Assembly: GCA_016745215.1 (NCBI GenBank)
Contig: CP050890.1
Coordinates: 5,146,001 to 5,210,000, forward strand
Reading direction: 5' to 3'
Origin: Thiohalocapsa sp. PB-PSB1
GTDB lineage: Bacteria > Pseudomonadota > Gammaproteobacteria > Chromatiales > Chromatiaceae
DNA: 64,000 nucleotides
Numbering within the stretch: the first letter of the stretch is position 1; each line of letters starts with the position of its first letter. This document shows, one piece after another, positions 56,028 through 63,800 of this stretch. The position numbers and the translations under genes were made by a program. Below the pieces are notes generated by a model, which was not told where the DNA came from, made no database searches, and saw only the letters and a program-made list of their open reading frames with translations.

Positions 56028-56662
56028 ATGCCCGCAATGCATCGCGAAATTCATTTCCGCGGGTAGCTGCTGGCATGGATCGGCGTTTGCCGGTCAGGCA
56101 GCTGTCGGCGGATATGATCCGTCCGCCGGGGCCTCGAGAAAGTAACAAACACGTGCTGCACAGCCTGGGGGTATCTCCGCGACTCTGGCCAAATCTAACA
56201 AAGCCTGATGCGCCCATAGAGGCGGCGCTGTCTGTAACCGATATGGCTTGACATGGCTGGGCCTGAATTCATTGACTTTGTACCAGCGATTTTGTCCCGG
56301 CAGATCAAGTCGCGCTAGGCGGATTGCACCCTGGGGTGTCCTCAGTTCATTTGTCGAGAAGACAGTGGCCTACAGCCTTTCCCCCGGGAAAGGCGCGGCG
56401 CTCGCGTCCGCTCCGCTGGCATCGCCTGGCCGGGTCGCCCGCAAGCGAGCTCCTACGCCCGGCTGCTACGGCGCGTAAAGGTCCGCGTGCGGGCGAGGCG
56501 CCTTGGCCCCTCTGCGCACTCTGCGGTGAATTCTTACATTTTTTGAGGGCAGCACCCCTCTTCTCAATGTGCTGCGTGTCTTTGCGATGCATCGAACTCA
56601 ATGCTTAGTGATGGTGCAGAAACAAGCTAAACAGGTTTTTGGCTTGGGTGTCGCCTGCCGAC
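56028..56662. other. Non-coding decayed region
   Basis: 635 bp without a supportable gene. It holds one REP palindrome (56435-56456) and, at about 56510-56595, degenerate CTCTGCG-type words shared with the repeat at 53181. The ORFs here have no homology signal. Confidence 0.5.
56435..56456 (-). repeat. REP palindrome
   Basis: Minus-strand GTAGGAGCTCGCTTGCGGGC (then GA) matches the REP units at 61053, 61539 and 61587 with one change in the stem. It shows that the REP family is dispersed and not confined to the transposase locus. Confidence 0.75.
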
Positions 56663-57124
56663 TCATTCGGTACCGCTATCGGCGTCGGTATCGGCGTCGG
56701 TATCGGTATCGAACTGACCAACCCGATATCCGCCAAGCTCCTCGCTGACCGCATAGCCACGCTGTCCGAGCTTCGTGAGCATGGCCACACGACGATCGAG
56801 CAGTGCCTTTTGCTTGCTGTTGTCGTCTGCGGACAACGCTTCGCACACCAGCGAGCACGTCCTCAATCGCAGCGCACTCCAGCGCCGAGCCTCGTGCGAT
56901 TTCAAACGACCGGCGTCGATCCCCGCTGGTCGCTTTTCCGTTACCCTCGGCAATGTTCAGCGCGATGGCCTGCGATACGCGCCTACGATGCGCACCTACG
57001 ATGTGCACAGGCGTTGATCCTTCGCGTTACGCTGTCCTTTCACATGCTCGCAGTAGCGCTAGGCCCAGCCGACCTACTCGATGGCCGCACGCTAGACGTC
57101 GAGCTTCTCATGACCGAATGGCAT
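56663..57124 (-). pseudogene. Four-helix-bundle (S23 / rRNA-intervening-sequence) protein, broken
   Basis: The reading starts at ATG 57124 with MPFGHEKLDV. Three TAG codons follow within 12 codons, each where the family has Tyr. A 26-bp insertion made of two extra 13-bp units (56971-57008) then shifts the frame. The middle helices (SQAIALNIAEGNGKATSGDR, FEIARGSALECAAIEDVL) read in that frame. A 4-bp insertion restores the first frame for SADDNSKQKALLDR, VAMLTKLGQRGYAV and a DTDTDADTDADSGTE tail. S23 proteins form pentameric bundles of unknown role. This copy cannot make a full product. Confidence 0.85.
56668..56711 (+). repeat. Hexanucleotide repeat (CGGTAT/CGGCGT) at the S23 3' end
   Basis: About seven consecutive six-base units (CGGTAT, CGGCGT variants) encode the Asp-Thr/Asp-Ala tail of the broken S23 gene on the minus strand. 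Being multiples of three, changes in copy number alter only tail length. Confidence 0.8.
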
Positions 57125-57140
57125 AGGGCGTTTTCTCTCT

Positions 57141-57192
57141 CGATTCCGATTCCGATTTCGATTCCGATTCCGATAGCGACCCCGACCCCGAT
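57141..57192 (+). repeat. Hexanucleotide repeat (GATTCC/GATAGC/GACCCC) upstream of S23
   Basis: About eight six-base units, mostly CGATTC with variants, lie 17 bp upstream of the broken S23 start codon. A second hexamer array encodes the other end of the gene. Confidence 0.8.
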
Positions 57193-57260
57193 TGCACTCC
57201 GCCGATGTCTGGATAGCGTTGTATAGGTTATTCATGAACCGCTACTTAGGTGAGTAGACT

Positions 57261-57377
57261 GAGGCGATTTCTGTCGAGAAACAGATCCCCTGGCTCGTCT
57301 TCTCGTCCGGCCTCGATAGCGCGAAGGCGAAAGAGAATCCGGCGCCAGTTGGTCTGTTTCTCTCCGACAATCGCCTA
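57261..57377 (-). repeat. AGGCGATT foldback (MITE-like) repeat, copy 3
   Basis: A 117-bp copy with imperfect ~32-bp inverted arms: AGGCGATTTCTGTCGAGAAA with CAGATCCCCTGG at one end, and on the other strand AGGCGATTGTCGGAGAGAAA with CAGACCAACTGG. The whole can fold into one long hairpin. Its right end provides the TAG stop codon of the PTPS gene at 57375. Confidence 0.85.
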
Positions 57378-58481
57378 ACCTTCTACCAAGGCCGCATCCG
57401 CCGGGCCTGAGGCTCCCCAACAGAGCACGGCACCGCAGCCCGGAGTTTGATGCAGGTCGATACGGTCCAGTCGCGGCAACCGTGCACCGATGGTCTCGCG
57501 CATCCAGCGCGCCAGGCTGGCCGGGTCGCTCCGATCCAGCCCTGGCAATTCGTTCAGCAGATGATGATCGAGCTGTTTGTAGACGGGCTCGAAGCATTGC
57601 TTGACATCGCCATAGTCGACGGTCCAACCCAGCACTTGGTCCAGCGGCGCGCTCAGGTGCAGACGCAACAGATAGCTGTGGCCATGCAGCCGCCGGCGCC
57701 GATCGCCTTGAGGCGCCTGCATGAGCCGTAAAGCGCTCTCGAAACGCCGCTCCTTCCAAATGCGATAATGGGTGCCGTCGTAATGACAGCCGGCGGTGAT
57801 GGTTTCGTAGACCGTAATCCAGCAGAGCGCTGGCAATTGCGGTTTGAGTCGGCGCCAGAGCCATCCGGCGATCATTTCGCTGGTTGGGTTTTCCAGGCCT
57901 GGGATGTCGTTCAGGCAAGCGTACTGAAGCTCCTCCTGTATCGGCTCCCACAGAACATCCAGAGCGTCCAAGTCGATCCCCCTGTCGGCGTCGCTCTGGG
58001 CCTGCTTTGCATGCAGGACGACCTCGAAGCCATGACCATGCATGCGCCCGCACGGATGTCCGCGCCGGACATTCGGCAATTGATGTGCAGCCTCGAAACG
58101 AAACCGACGCCAGATAGACGCATGTTCGTCGGCATCCAGATTCGCGCCCTGATCCCGCGTGCTCTGAATGCCGACTGATTTGATGCCGGGCACATGCAGG
58201 CAGCGCCTGACCCAGCGCGCCAGATTTTCATCGGTTGGAATCGCCAGATGCTGATTCAGGTCGGAATAGTCCAGTGTCGCGATGCAATGATCGAGCGCGG
58301 CTTTCAGCGCGTCCGTTTCGCCACCCGCAAAGGCTGCCCAGCCTGGGGGCAGCTCAGCCCGCAGGCGTGCGACAAAGCTGTGTCCATGCAGGCGATGCGC
58401 TGGATGTTGGTCTGGCACAGTCAGCACACGGCGCGCTGCTTCGAACGGGGCAGCGGCCACATGAAAAAGTCGTTCGCTCAT
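57375..58481 (-). CDS. Three-domain 6-pyruvoyl-tetrahydropterin synthase / QueD-like protein
   Basis: A 368-residue protein from the ATG at 58481 with three consecutive PTPS folds. Domain 1 (about 5-110) keeps HGH (32-34) but not the first zinc His or the Cys. Domain 2 (about 125-235) has the zinc set His133/His148/His150, Cys144 and Glu226, plus NDIPGLENPTSE and the TAGC motif, but the Asp-His pair is Gln186-Tyr187. Domain 3 (about 246-352) has HGH (266-268) and the Asp305-His306 pair but no Cys. QueD makes 6-carboxy-tetrahydropterin for queuosine; no other que gene is nearby. It could act there or in another pterin pathway. Its TAG stop comes from the foldback repeat. Confidence 0.85.
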   Translation of the reverse strand: MSERLFHVAAAPFEAARRVLTVPDQHPAHRLHGHSFVARLRAELPPGWAAFAGGETDALKAALDHCIATLDYSDLNQHLAIPTDENLARWVRRCLHVPGIKSVGIQSTRDQGANLDADEHASIWRRFRFEAAHQLPNVRRGHPCGRMHGHGFEVVLHAKQAQSDADRGIDLDALDVLWEPIQEELQYACLNDIPGLENPTSEMIAGWLWRRLKPQLPALCWITVYETITAGCHYDGTHYRIWKERRFESALRLMQAPQGDRRRRLHGHSYLLRLHLSAPLDQVLGWTVDYGDVKQCFEPVYKQLDHHLLNELPGLDRSDPASLARWMRETIGARLPRLDRIDLHQTPGCGAVLCWGASGPADAALVEG

Positions 58482-58744
58482 CTTGTTGTTATTCCGGGCA
58501 TGGAGCATGCCGGCCGTTGTTTTGTGTTGGCCATTGGGCCTGTGCATGGATCACAAGTTGCCTGCACTTTGGTTCGCTTAACCTGTTGACTATTGATCTA
58601 TTTGACCTGTTGACCTCGACCCGATCGCAGGCTAAGTTTAATACTGCTCTTCGCTCAGTAAAGCAAGATCGTATCTGCCTGATCCATTTCCCGCTCATAC
58701 CCCGACAATCCGCATCCAAACATCTCGACTGGAAAGACAATCTC

Positions 58745-59770
58745 ATGTTCGCACAACACATTCTGCACATCGCGGCCATGCCGATGTCAGCTCGCAATGC
58801 CGTCCATGGCCTGGGGATTGTGCGCATGATCATCCTCGGACTGATCGCCGTTGCGATCTGGTCGAGTTCCGTTTTCTTCTCCGCTGCTCATGCCTGGTCC
58901 GATTCTGTACCCTGGGTGCAAGAATTCCCAGTGACCTTACCTAACGGCGACGCCGCCGATCTCTATGTGCCCAGGGTCTCGCGCTGGAGCAGGCCATGGC
59001 TCGAAGATGCCTTTCCGCTGGTGGCGGTGTTACAGGGCGCTTTGGTGGACAAGAGCGAGTATCAGCGATTGGGCCGCCGCCTCGCCGCACTGGGCTTCGT
59101 TGCGGTCATCCCGAATCATTTTCGCAACTTTCCCGGCATTCCAGTACCCGTACTGTTCAGCGAAGTGGGCGTGATCACCAGCATCTATGATGCCATGGTC
59201 ACGGCCGACGCCGATCCCGACTCACCGCTGTATCTGATCGTCGATACCGAGCGCATGGGCATGGTCGGACATTCCCTTGGCGGTTTTGTCGGCATGCATG
59301 CGATCGCTGGCGTCTGCGACCCGCAGATCTGCACCGAGCCGGATGGCACCTACGAGCCCCCCGAGGCATTGCAGGCCGGCGCTGTCTATGGTGCCAATCT
59401 GATCGACTTCGATGGCACCGGAATCGACCTGGACACCTCCAGCGCCCCGGTGGCGCTGGTTCAGGGTCGTCTGGACGGCATTGCCATACCGCAGGAAGCT
59501 CAGGCGACCTATCCGCTCCTGGAGTCACCGCGGGCATTGATCAGCATCGACGGGGCCAATCACTACGGCATCTGCGATCGAAACAATCCACCCGGCGCAA
59601 CACCAGACCCGCTGCAGCCGACGTTGAGCCAGTCAGCGGCCAACTTCAATAGCCTGCGCTGGATCGGCCTGTGGCTGCGCGCCTTCCTGAAAGACGACCC
59701 CTGGGCCGACATCTGGCTCTACGACATCGGCGGCTCTTTCAACGGCGTTGTGGATGCGATCGTCGATTAG
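58745..59770 (+). CDS. Secreted alpha/beta hydrolase
   Basis: A 341-residue protein from the ATG at 58745. A signal peptide (helix about 26-46) ends at AAHA (47-50). The hydrolase core resembles the chlorophyllase/dienelactone-hydrolase type: oxyanion-region AVLQGALVDKSEY (94-106), nucleophile elbow GHSLGG with Ser177, the likely acid Asp244 in GRLDG and the base His273 in DGANHYG. The substrate is unknown. It is divergent from the PTPS gene (263 bp), and its TAG stop is followed 143 bp later by a foldback repeat. Confidence 0.85.
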   Translation: MFAQHILHIAAMPMSARNAVHGLGIVRMIILGLIAVAIWSSSVFFSAAHAWSDSVPWVQEFPVTLPNGDAADLYVPRVSRWSRPWLEDAFPLVAVLQGALVDKSEYQRLGRRLAALGFVAVIPNHFRNFPGIPVPVLFSEVGVITSIYDAMVTADADPDSPLYLIVDTERMGMVGHSLGGFVGMHAIAGVCDPQICTEPDGTYEPPEALQAGAVYGANLIDFDGTGIDLDTSSAPVALVQGRLDGIAIPQEAQATYPLLESPRALISIDGANHYGICDRNNPPGATPDPLQPTLSQSAANFNSLRWIGLWLRAFLKDDPWADIWLYDIGGSFNGVVDAIVD

Positions 59771-59913
59771 AAACAGCCCGACTTCTGGACCGTTGTTCGA
59801 TGCCAAAATACAGAGACAGCGGGTGGTTCTCGCTGGAGGCCTCGTCCATCAGCGGTCCAGTTGCCCGCGCGATCAACTCGTGGGACGCGCACGGCCCAGA
59901 TGATCTGTGGGCC

Positions 59914-60032
59914 TGAGGCGATTGCCGGGGAGAGACATACCAACGTGCGCCGGATTCCCATTCGCCTTCGCGACGTCGAGACCGGACCAGAAGACAAGCG
60001 AGGTGGCCTATTTCCCCATAGAAATCGCCTTA
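59914..60032 (+). repeat. AGGCGATT foldback (MITE-like) repeat, copy 4
   Basis: A 119-bp copy running TGAGGCGATTGCCGGGGAGA... to ...GAAATCGCCTTA. Shared internal blocks are CATACCAACGTG, CGGATTCCCATTCGCCTTCG and GACCAGAAGACAAGCG, in the opposite DNA orientation to copies 2 and 3. It lies between the hydrolase gene and the transposase remnants. Confidence 0.85.
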
Positions 60033-60129
60033 TTCCGCGATGTCCATCAGAAATGCCTGGAATATGGCTCGAATCTCGTTGGCCGACAGTAGAGTGCCAT
60101 CTCTCGGGGCATCGACGATGGTAAAGCCA

Positions 60130-60374
60130 TGCAATGGCGCACGTCCATCCGGTGCGCACCTGCTCGGCGATCACGGTGACGGCCTCTGGTGTCGGCTCGG
60201 CGGCCGGGAAAAGCGCACGGATTGCGGAACAGCACCGGCATCCTCGACCGGCTCGAAGACCCCGTCGATGACGCAGCAGTGGTAGTGAACACGGTGGTTG
60301 AGGGAGGCACCGAAGCGGTGGATGAAGCTCACCGCTTTGAGGCGGGCATGCGCGCCGGCGCCGCTGCCCTGGCG
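60130..60374 (-). pseudogene. IS91-family transposase fragment
   Basis: The minus strand reads SGAGAHARLKAVSFIHRFGA then SLNHRVHYHCCVIDGVFEPV, a characteristic IS91 transposase stretch with the HxH-like metal motif. A frameshift follows, and a last piece matches PEAVTVIAEQVR. About 80 residues of a roughly 400-residue protein survive. It is joined in frame to the IS1182-like fragment upstream. Confidence 0.8.
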
Positions 60375-60734
60375 CACTTTCAGCGCCTTGGCGTTGTCGC
60401 GGCGGAAGTTGGTCATGCTATGGTAATGGTAGCCCGCACGCAGACCGCCGAGCAGCCAGATCAGCTCGATATTGCGCTGGCATTCCTGCTCCAGCCGATG
60501 GCCTGAGCGAATGCGGTTCATGTCGCCGTACAGAGACAGCTTCAGCAGGTCGCGCGGGTCGTACGCCGGCTGTCTGTCCGCGACCCGGACCGCCACTGAG
60601 TAAGTCAATCCCAGCCCGGCCAGATCGCAGCTGTGGACATAGGCGGCAATAGCGCGCAGCAGGTTGTCCTGATCGACAAAGTCCTCGACGCGCGGCGGCA
60701 GCAGCATCTCCTGGCGTGGGTCGAATGCGCCACG
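60375..60734 (-). pseudogene. IS1182-like transposase N-terminal fragment
   Basis: The frame reads FDPRQEMLLPPRVEDFVDQD, then YDPRDLLKLSLYGDMNRIRS and FRRDNAKALK, the N-terminal DUF772-type DNA-binding region of IS1182/IS5-like transposases. It stops abruptly at about residue 111, where IS91 sequence begins; the DDE domain is absent. An upstream in-frame TAG ends the open frame. Confidence 0.8.
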
Positions 60735-60737
60735 CTG

Positions 60738-61052
60738 CTAGCGGCGACTGCCGCTCATCGCCTTGCCAGCCGCGGCTGCGCACGCCGACGGCTTGCTCGC
60801 CGGTGGCGGCTCGGGCGACGGCGGCAGTTCCAGCAGCGGGATCTGTAATGGCTCGGTGCTCGGCATGGTCATCGCGGTGGGCTCAGCGGTGGTGCTCGGC
60901 GGCTGTTGACGGCTGATCGGTAGTATACCATCTGTGTCTGATTCTGATTTGGGGCTTGAATATTTTCACAATCTCAGGGCCTTGGCACCAGCAAGTATCC
61001 TGTGGCGAGCAAGTTTCCTGTGGCGGGTGTGCCGGCACCAGTCGCCAACCCC
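60738..61052. other. Intergenic region without a supportable gene
   Basis: About 315 bp between the IS1182 fragment and the REP/transposase locus. A Pro/Glu/Ala-rich reading on the minus strand (about 60740-60880) could be a leftover of the IS1182 element, but it has no recognisable family. A near-direct repeat AAGTATCCTGTGGCGAGC / AAGTTTCCTGTGGCGGGT lies at about 60990-61030. Confidence 0.4.
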
Positions 61053-61074
61053 GTAGGAGCCCGCTTGCGGGCGA
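61053..61074 (+). repeat. REP palindrome
   Basis: GTAGGAGCCCGCTTGCGGGC plus GA: a GTAG-headed REP with the stem GCCCGC/GCGGGC. It lies just beyond the 3' end of the REP-associated transposase remnant. Confidence 0.85.
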
Positions 61075-61084
61075 CCAGTCCCGC

Positions 61085-61520
61085 TCATACCCATCGTGCA
61101 TCCCAATGCGGATAATCGCCAACCGACTGCTCCAACCCCGCGCGTACCGGGTGAGCCACCACATACCGCGCGACCCTTCCAAATCCGCCTCCTGTCGTAT
61201 CGCGTGGTCGTGAAAACCCTGCTGCCACACCCGTCCGCTCCGGCCAAGAGCGCAATTGATCTCGATTAGAACGAAACTTCACTCGCAAAACCAGCCGCGA
61301 CAGATCGGCCTCCTTCAATGCCACAAGCCAGTGCAGATGATCGGGCATGACGACAAACGCCCAGGTTGTCGACCAAGCCAAGGCGTTGACAGCCCGAAGC
61401 TCATCGATCGAAAGACCTGCACACCAGAGAATTCGAAATACCGGCCGCCTTCGGTCCGTCACCGTCGTTATGAGGTATATCCGCCCGGTCTCCGACCAAC
61501 GCCCCTTGCGCAGGTCACAC
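61085..61520 (-). pseudogene. REP-associated tyrosine transposase (RAYT), frameshifted
   Basis: Y1-type (HUH) single-strand transposase of the kind that mobilises REP elements. The N-terminal part reads KGRWSETGRIYLITTVTDRR and VVMPDHLHWLVAL, containing the H-x-H metal motif. The middle (GRSGRVWQQGFHDHAIRQEA) is in another frame, and the C-terminal ARYVVAHPVRAGL and GDYPHWDARW return to the first. At least two indels are therefore needed, so it is inactive. It is flanked by the REP units at 61053 and 61539-61608, the usual genomic setting. Confidence 0.85.
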
Positions 61521-61538
61521 CCGTGCGCTTGGCCCTGG

Positions 61539-61608
61539 GTAGGAGCCCGCTTGCGGGCGACCGTTGCGGATGCTATAGGCTCACCGTCGCCCGCAAGCGG
61601 GCTCCTAC
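61539..61608. repeat. Inverted pair of REP palindromes (BIME-like)
   Basis: Unit 61539-61560 on the plus strand and unit 61587-61608 on the minus strand are both GTAGGAGCCCGCTTGCGGGC plus GA, 26 bp apart and head to head. Such pairs are the substrate type of RAYT proteins. Confidence 0.88.
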
Positions 61609-62356
61609 CGATTCCGTGCGCCAAGCGCCCCGGACGATTCCAGGAATGCCACCAAGTCGGGATTCATCCTCTGTTCAGCGTCTCCGAATCAATGAAAAAC
61701 GGTATTGGCGGCAACGCGGCCAATGCGGATTTGGCGAAATAAACCGAGTTTTCGTTCAGTCACTATCTAAGTGCCATTCGGGTGTGCCCGGTTTTACCAT
61801 CCGAAGACCAAAGTCCAAGGTCTGCGGGACACAGGCTCTTGTATTGGCGACGCTCAAACGCCGTCGCGCAACGCGGCGACCTCGCCGATGTCGAGGCCGG
61901 TGGCAGCCGCGATACTCGCATCGCTGAGCTCGGTGTCGCGGATCAGGTTTGTTGCGGTCTGGTGTAAAGCATCGTTGCGGCCTTCCTTACGGCCTTCCTT
62001 ACGACCTTCCTTACGGCCTTTTTTGCGGCCTTCCTTGCGGCCTTTTTTGCGACCTTTCTCGAGACCTTTCTTGACGCCTATCTCGAGGCCTTCTTTGCGT
62101 GCCTCCAGCATAAACTGCGCCTCATCATGCAATGCGCGCTCGCGCACAAATGCCAGGCGGCGGGCCTCCTCGTCAGCGCTCAGGGTCTTGAGCTTGTCAT
62201 AGGCGCGGCGGGTGGGCTGGTCGGTGATGGCGGACATGATGTTCTCCTCCTGCCAGTGCTCGAATAGGGTGATCCAGGCGAACAGGGCCGGCGGCAGCTG
62301 GCCAAGGCGCTCGGCCTTCTTCAGCTCGATGACATTAAGCTGGAGTTCATCGCCTA

Positions 62357-63800
62357 TAGATTTTCAGAAAATTAATTTCCAGTGGCACATCAAAAACCCC
62401 CAGCTGTTTGGTAAAGTTGAGGGTCACCACACCTCATACAAACACGCCCAAATCAACAGGGGGTAACGCATGGTATCAGTGAGCTGTTCAAAAGCGATCA
62501 TGGAGGAACTGGAAAAGGAGCTGGTTCGAGCGCACGCGCTGAATAATCTGCGGCTGTACAAGCTGGTCCAAGGGCTGGTGTGGATTGCCGAAGGCAGACC
62601 ATGGCCGGAGATTGGGAAGCTGTTGGGAGTCAGTGTGAAGACGCTGGAGAACTGGCTGAAACGGTTTATGGTGCAAGGGCTGGCGTGGTTGCGAGGTCAA
62701 CACTATCAGGGGCGGGGACGCAAGTCGAAACTGACGCCGGAGCAGAAGCGGCAGGTGCGCGACTGGGTGGAGAAAGGACCGCAGGCGAATGGATTCAGCT
62801 GCGGGGTATGGAACACGGCGATGATTGCGGAGCTGATCTGGCGACGCTTCGGGGTGAGCTACAACCCACGCTACCTGAGCACGTTGCTCAAGAAGCTGGG
62901 GCTGAGTTATCAGAAGGCACGTTTTATCAGCGACCGCAGCGACGAGGAGGAATACAAGCAGGCGCGTCGGCAGTGGGTGGAACAGACGTGGCCGCGCATT
63001 GTGCAGCAGGCCAAAGCCACGGGTGCGGTGATCCTGTTCACCGACGAGGTGTCGTTTGCGATGTGGGGCTCGTTGAGCCGTACGTGGGCGGTGCGCGGCC
63101 AACAGCCAGTGGTCAAGACCCGGGGGATACGCAAGGGATTGAAGCTGTTCGGGGCGATCAGTTTCTTCGATGGGGCGTTTGAGTACCGCGAGGCACTGGC
63201 CTATAGCCTAAAGCCGAAAGCCCTCAAGCAGCTCAAAGCCGACGGGGTGCCGACCGAGGTCGTCGCGCAATTAGCCCCTTTGAAGGGCCTGAGCTATCCG
63301 ACGCAAGAGCGCTTTTATCAGGCCTTGGACGAGGTGCTCGGCGCCGCCTGCCGCGCCCGCTATCAACACCAGTTGCACACGGCGGCTGAAGGCAGCGGTC
63401 GTTTCAATAGCGCCGGCTACGTGGAATTTCTCAAACAACTCTTGGCGCGCTTCGACACGCCGATCATCTTGATCGAGGATAGCGCCCCCTACCACCGCAG
63501 TGGCGAGGTCAACCAATTCAAAGCCGATCACGCTCAGCGCTTATCGGTTGAACCCCTGCCGGCATTCTCGCCCGAGTACAATCCGATCGAAAAGCTCTGG
63601 CGAAACACCAAGAAAGAGGCGACTCATCTGAAGTACTTCGAAACCTTCGAGGAACTGCGTGCCTCGGTTCTGGGGGTCTTCCGTACCTATCTCGACGATG
63701 CCACCCAAGTGATCCGCGTGATGAAGAAATGACGCGCCAACGCCGGCGTCGCTTGAGCCTCTATCCGCTCATTCCGAGAAATTATTTACCTGAAAAACTA
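62357..63800 (+). mobile_element. IS630-family insertion sequence, complete
   Basis: A 1444-bp element. Its ends are imperfect inverted repeats TAGATTTTCAGAAAATTAAT (left) and TAGTTTTTCAGGTAAATAAT (right, read on the other strand). A TA dinucleotide is present on each side (62355-62356 and 63801-63802), the target duplication typical of IS630/Tc1-mariner. The single transposase gene is intact. It is inserted in an Rpn-family nuclease gene, and a truncated relative lies at 52800-53110. Confidence 0.93.
62470..63732 (+). CDS. IS630-family transposase
   Basis: A 420-residue DDE transposase. The N-terminal helix-turn-helix region has WPEIGKLLGVSVKTLENWLK (about 43-62) and RYLSTLLKKLGLSYQKARF. 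The catalytic residues sit in LFTDEVSFAMWG (Asp/Glu), ILIEDSAPYHRSG (Asp) and YNPIEKLWRNTKK (Glu). The frame is uninterrupted. A later ATG at 62500 (MEELEKEL) is an alternative start. It is likely functional in mobilising this IS. Confidence 0.94.
   Translation: MVSVSCSKAIMEELEKELVRAHALNNLRLYKLVQGLVWIAEGRPWPEIGKLLGVSVKTLENWLKRFMVQGLAWLRGQHYQGRGRKSKLTPEQKRQVRDWVEKGPQANGFSCGVWNTAMIAELIWRRFGVSYNPRYLSTLLKKLGLSYQKARFISDRSDEEEYKQARRQWVEQTWPRIVQQAKATGAVILFTDEVSFAMWGSLSRTWAVRGQQPVVKTRGIRKGLKLFGAISFFDGAFEYREALAYSLKPKALKQLKADGVPTEVVAQLAPLKGLSYPTQERFYQALDEVLGAACRARYQHQLHTAAEGSGRFNSAGYVEFLKQLLARFDTPIILIEDSAPYHRSGEVNQFKADHAQRLSVEPLPAFSPEYNPIEKLWRNTKKEATHLKYFETFEELRASVLGVFRTYLDDATQVIRVMKK

Noticed and set aside
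56663..57124. TAG decoded as Tyr (recoding) in the S23 gene
   Set aside because: ugd, rplE, the SDR and the hydrolase gene all end in TAG at the expected place, and the S23 gene has additional frameshifts, so it is a pseudogene.
61256..61927. 223-residue plus-strand ORF
   Set aside because: It runs antisense through the RAYT remnant and the REP palindromes; no family resemblance.
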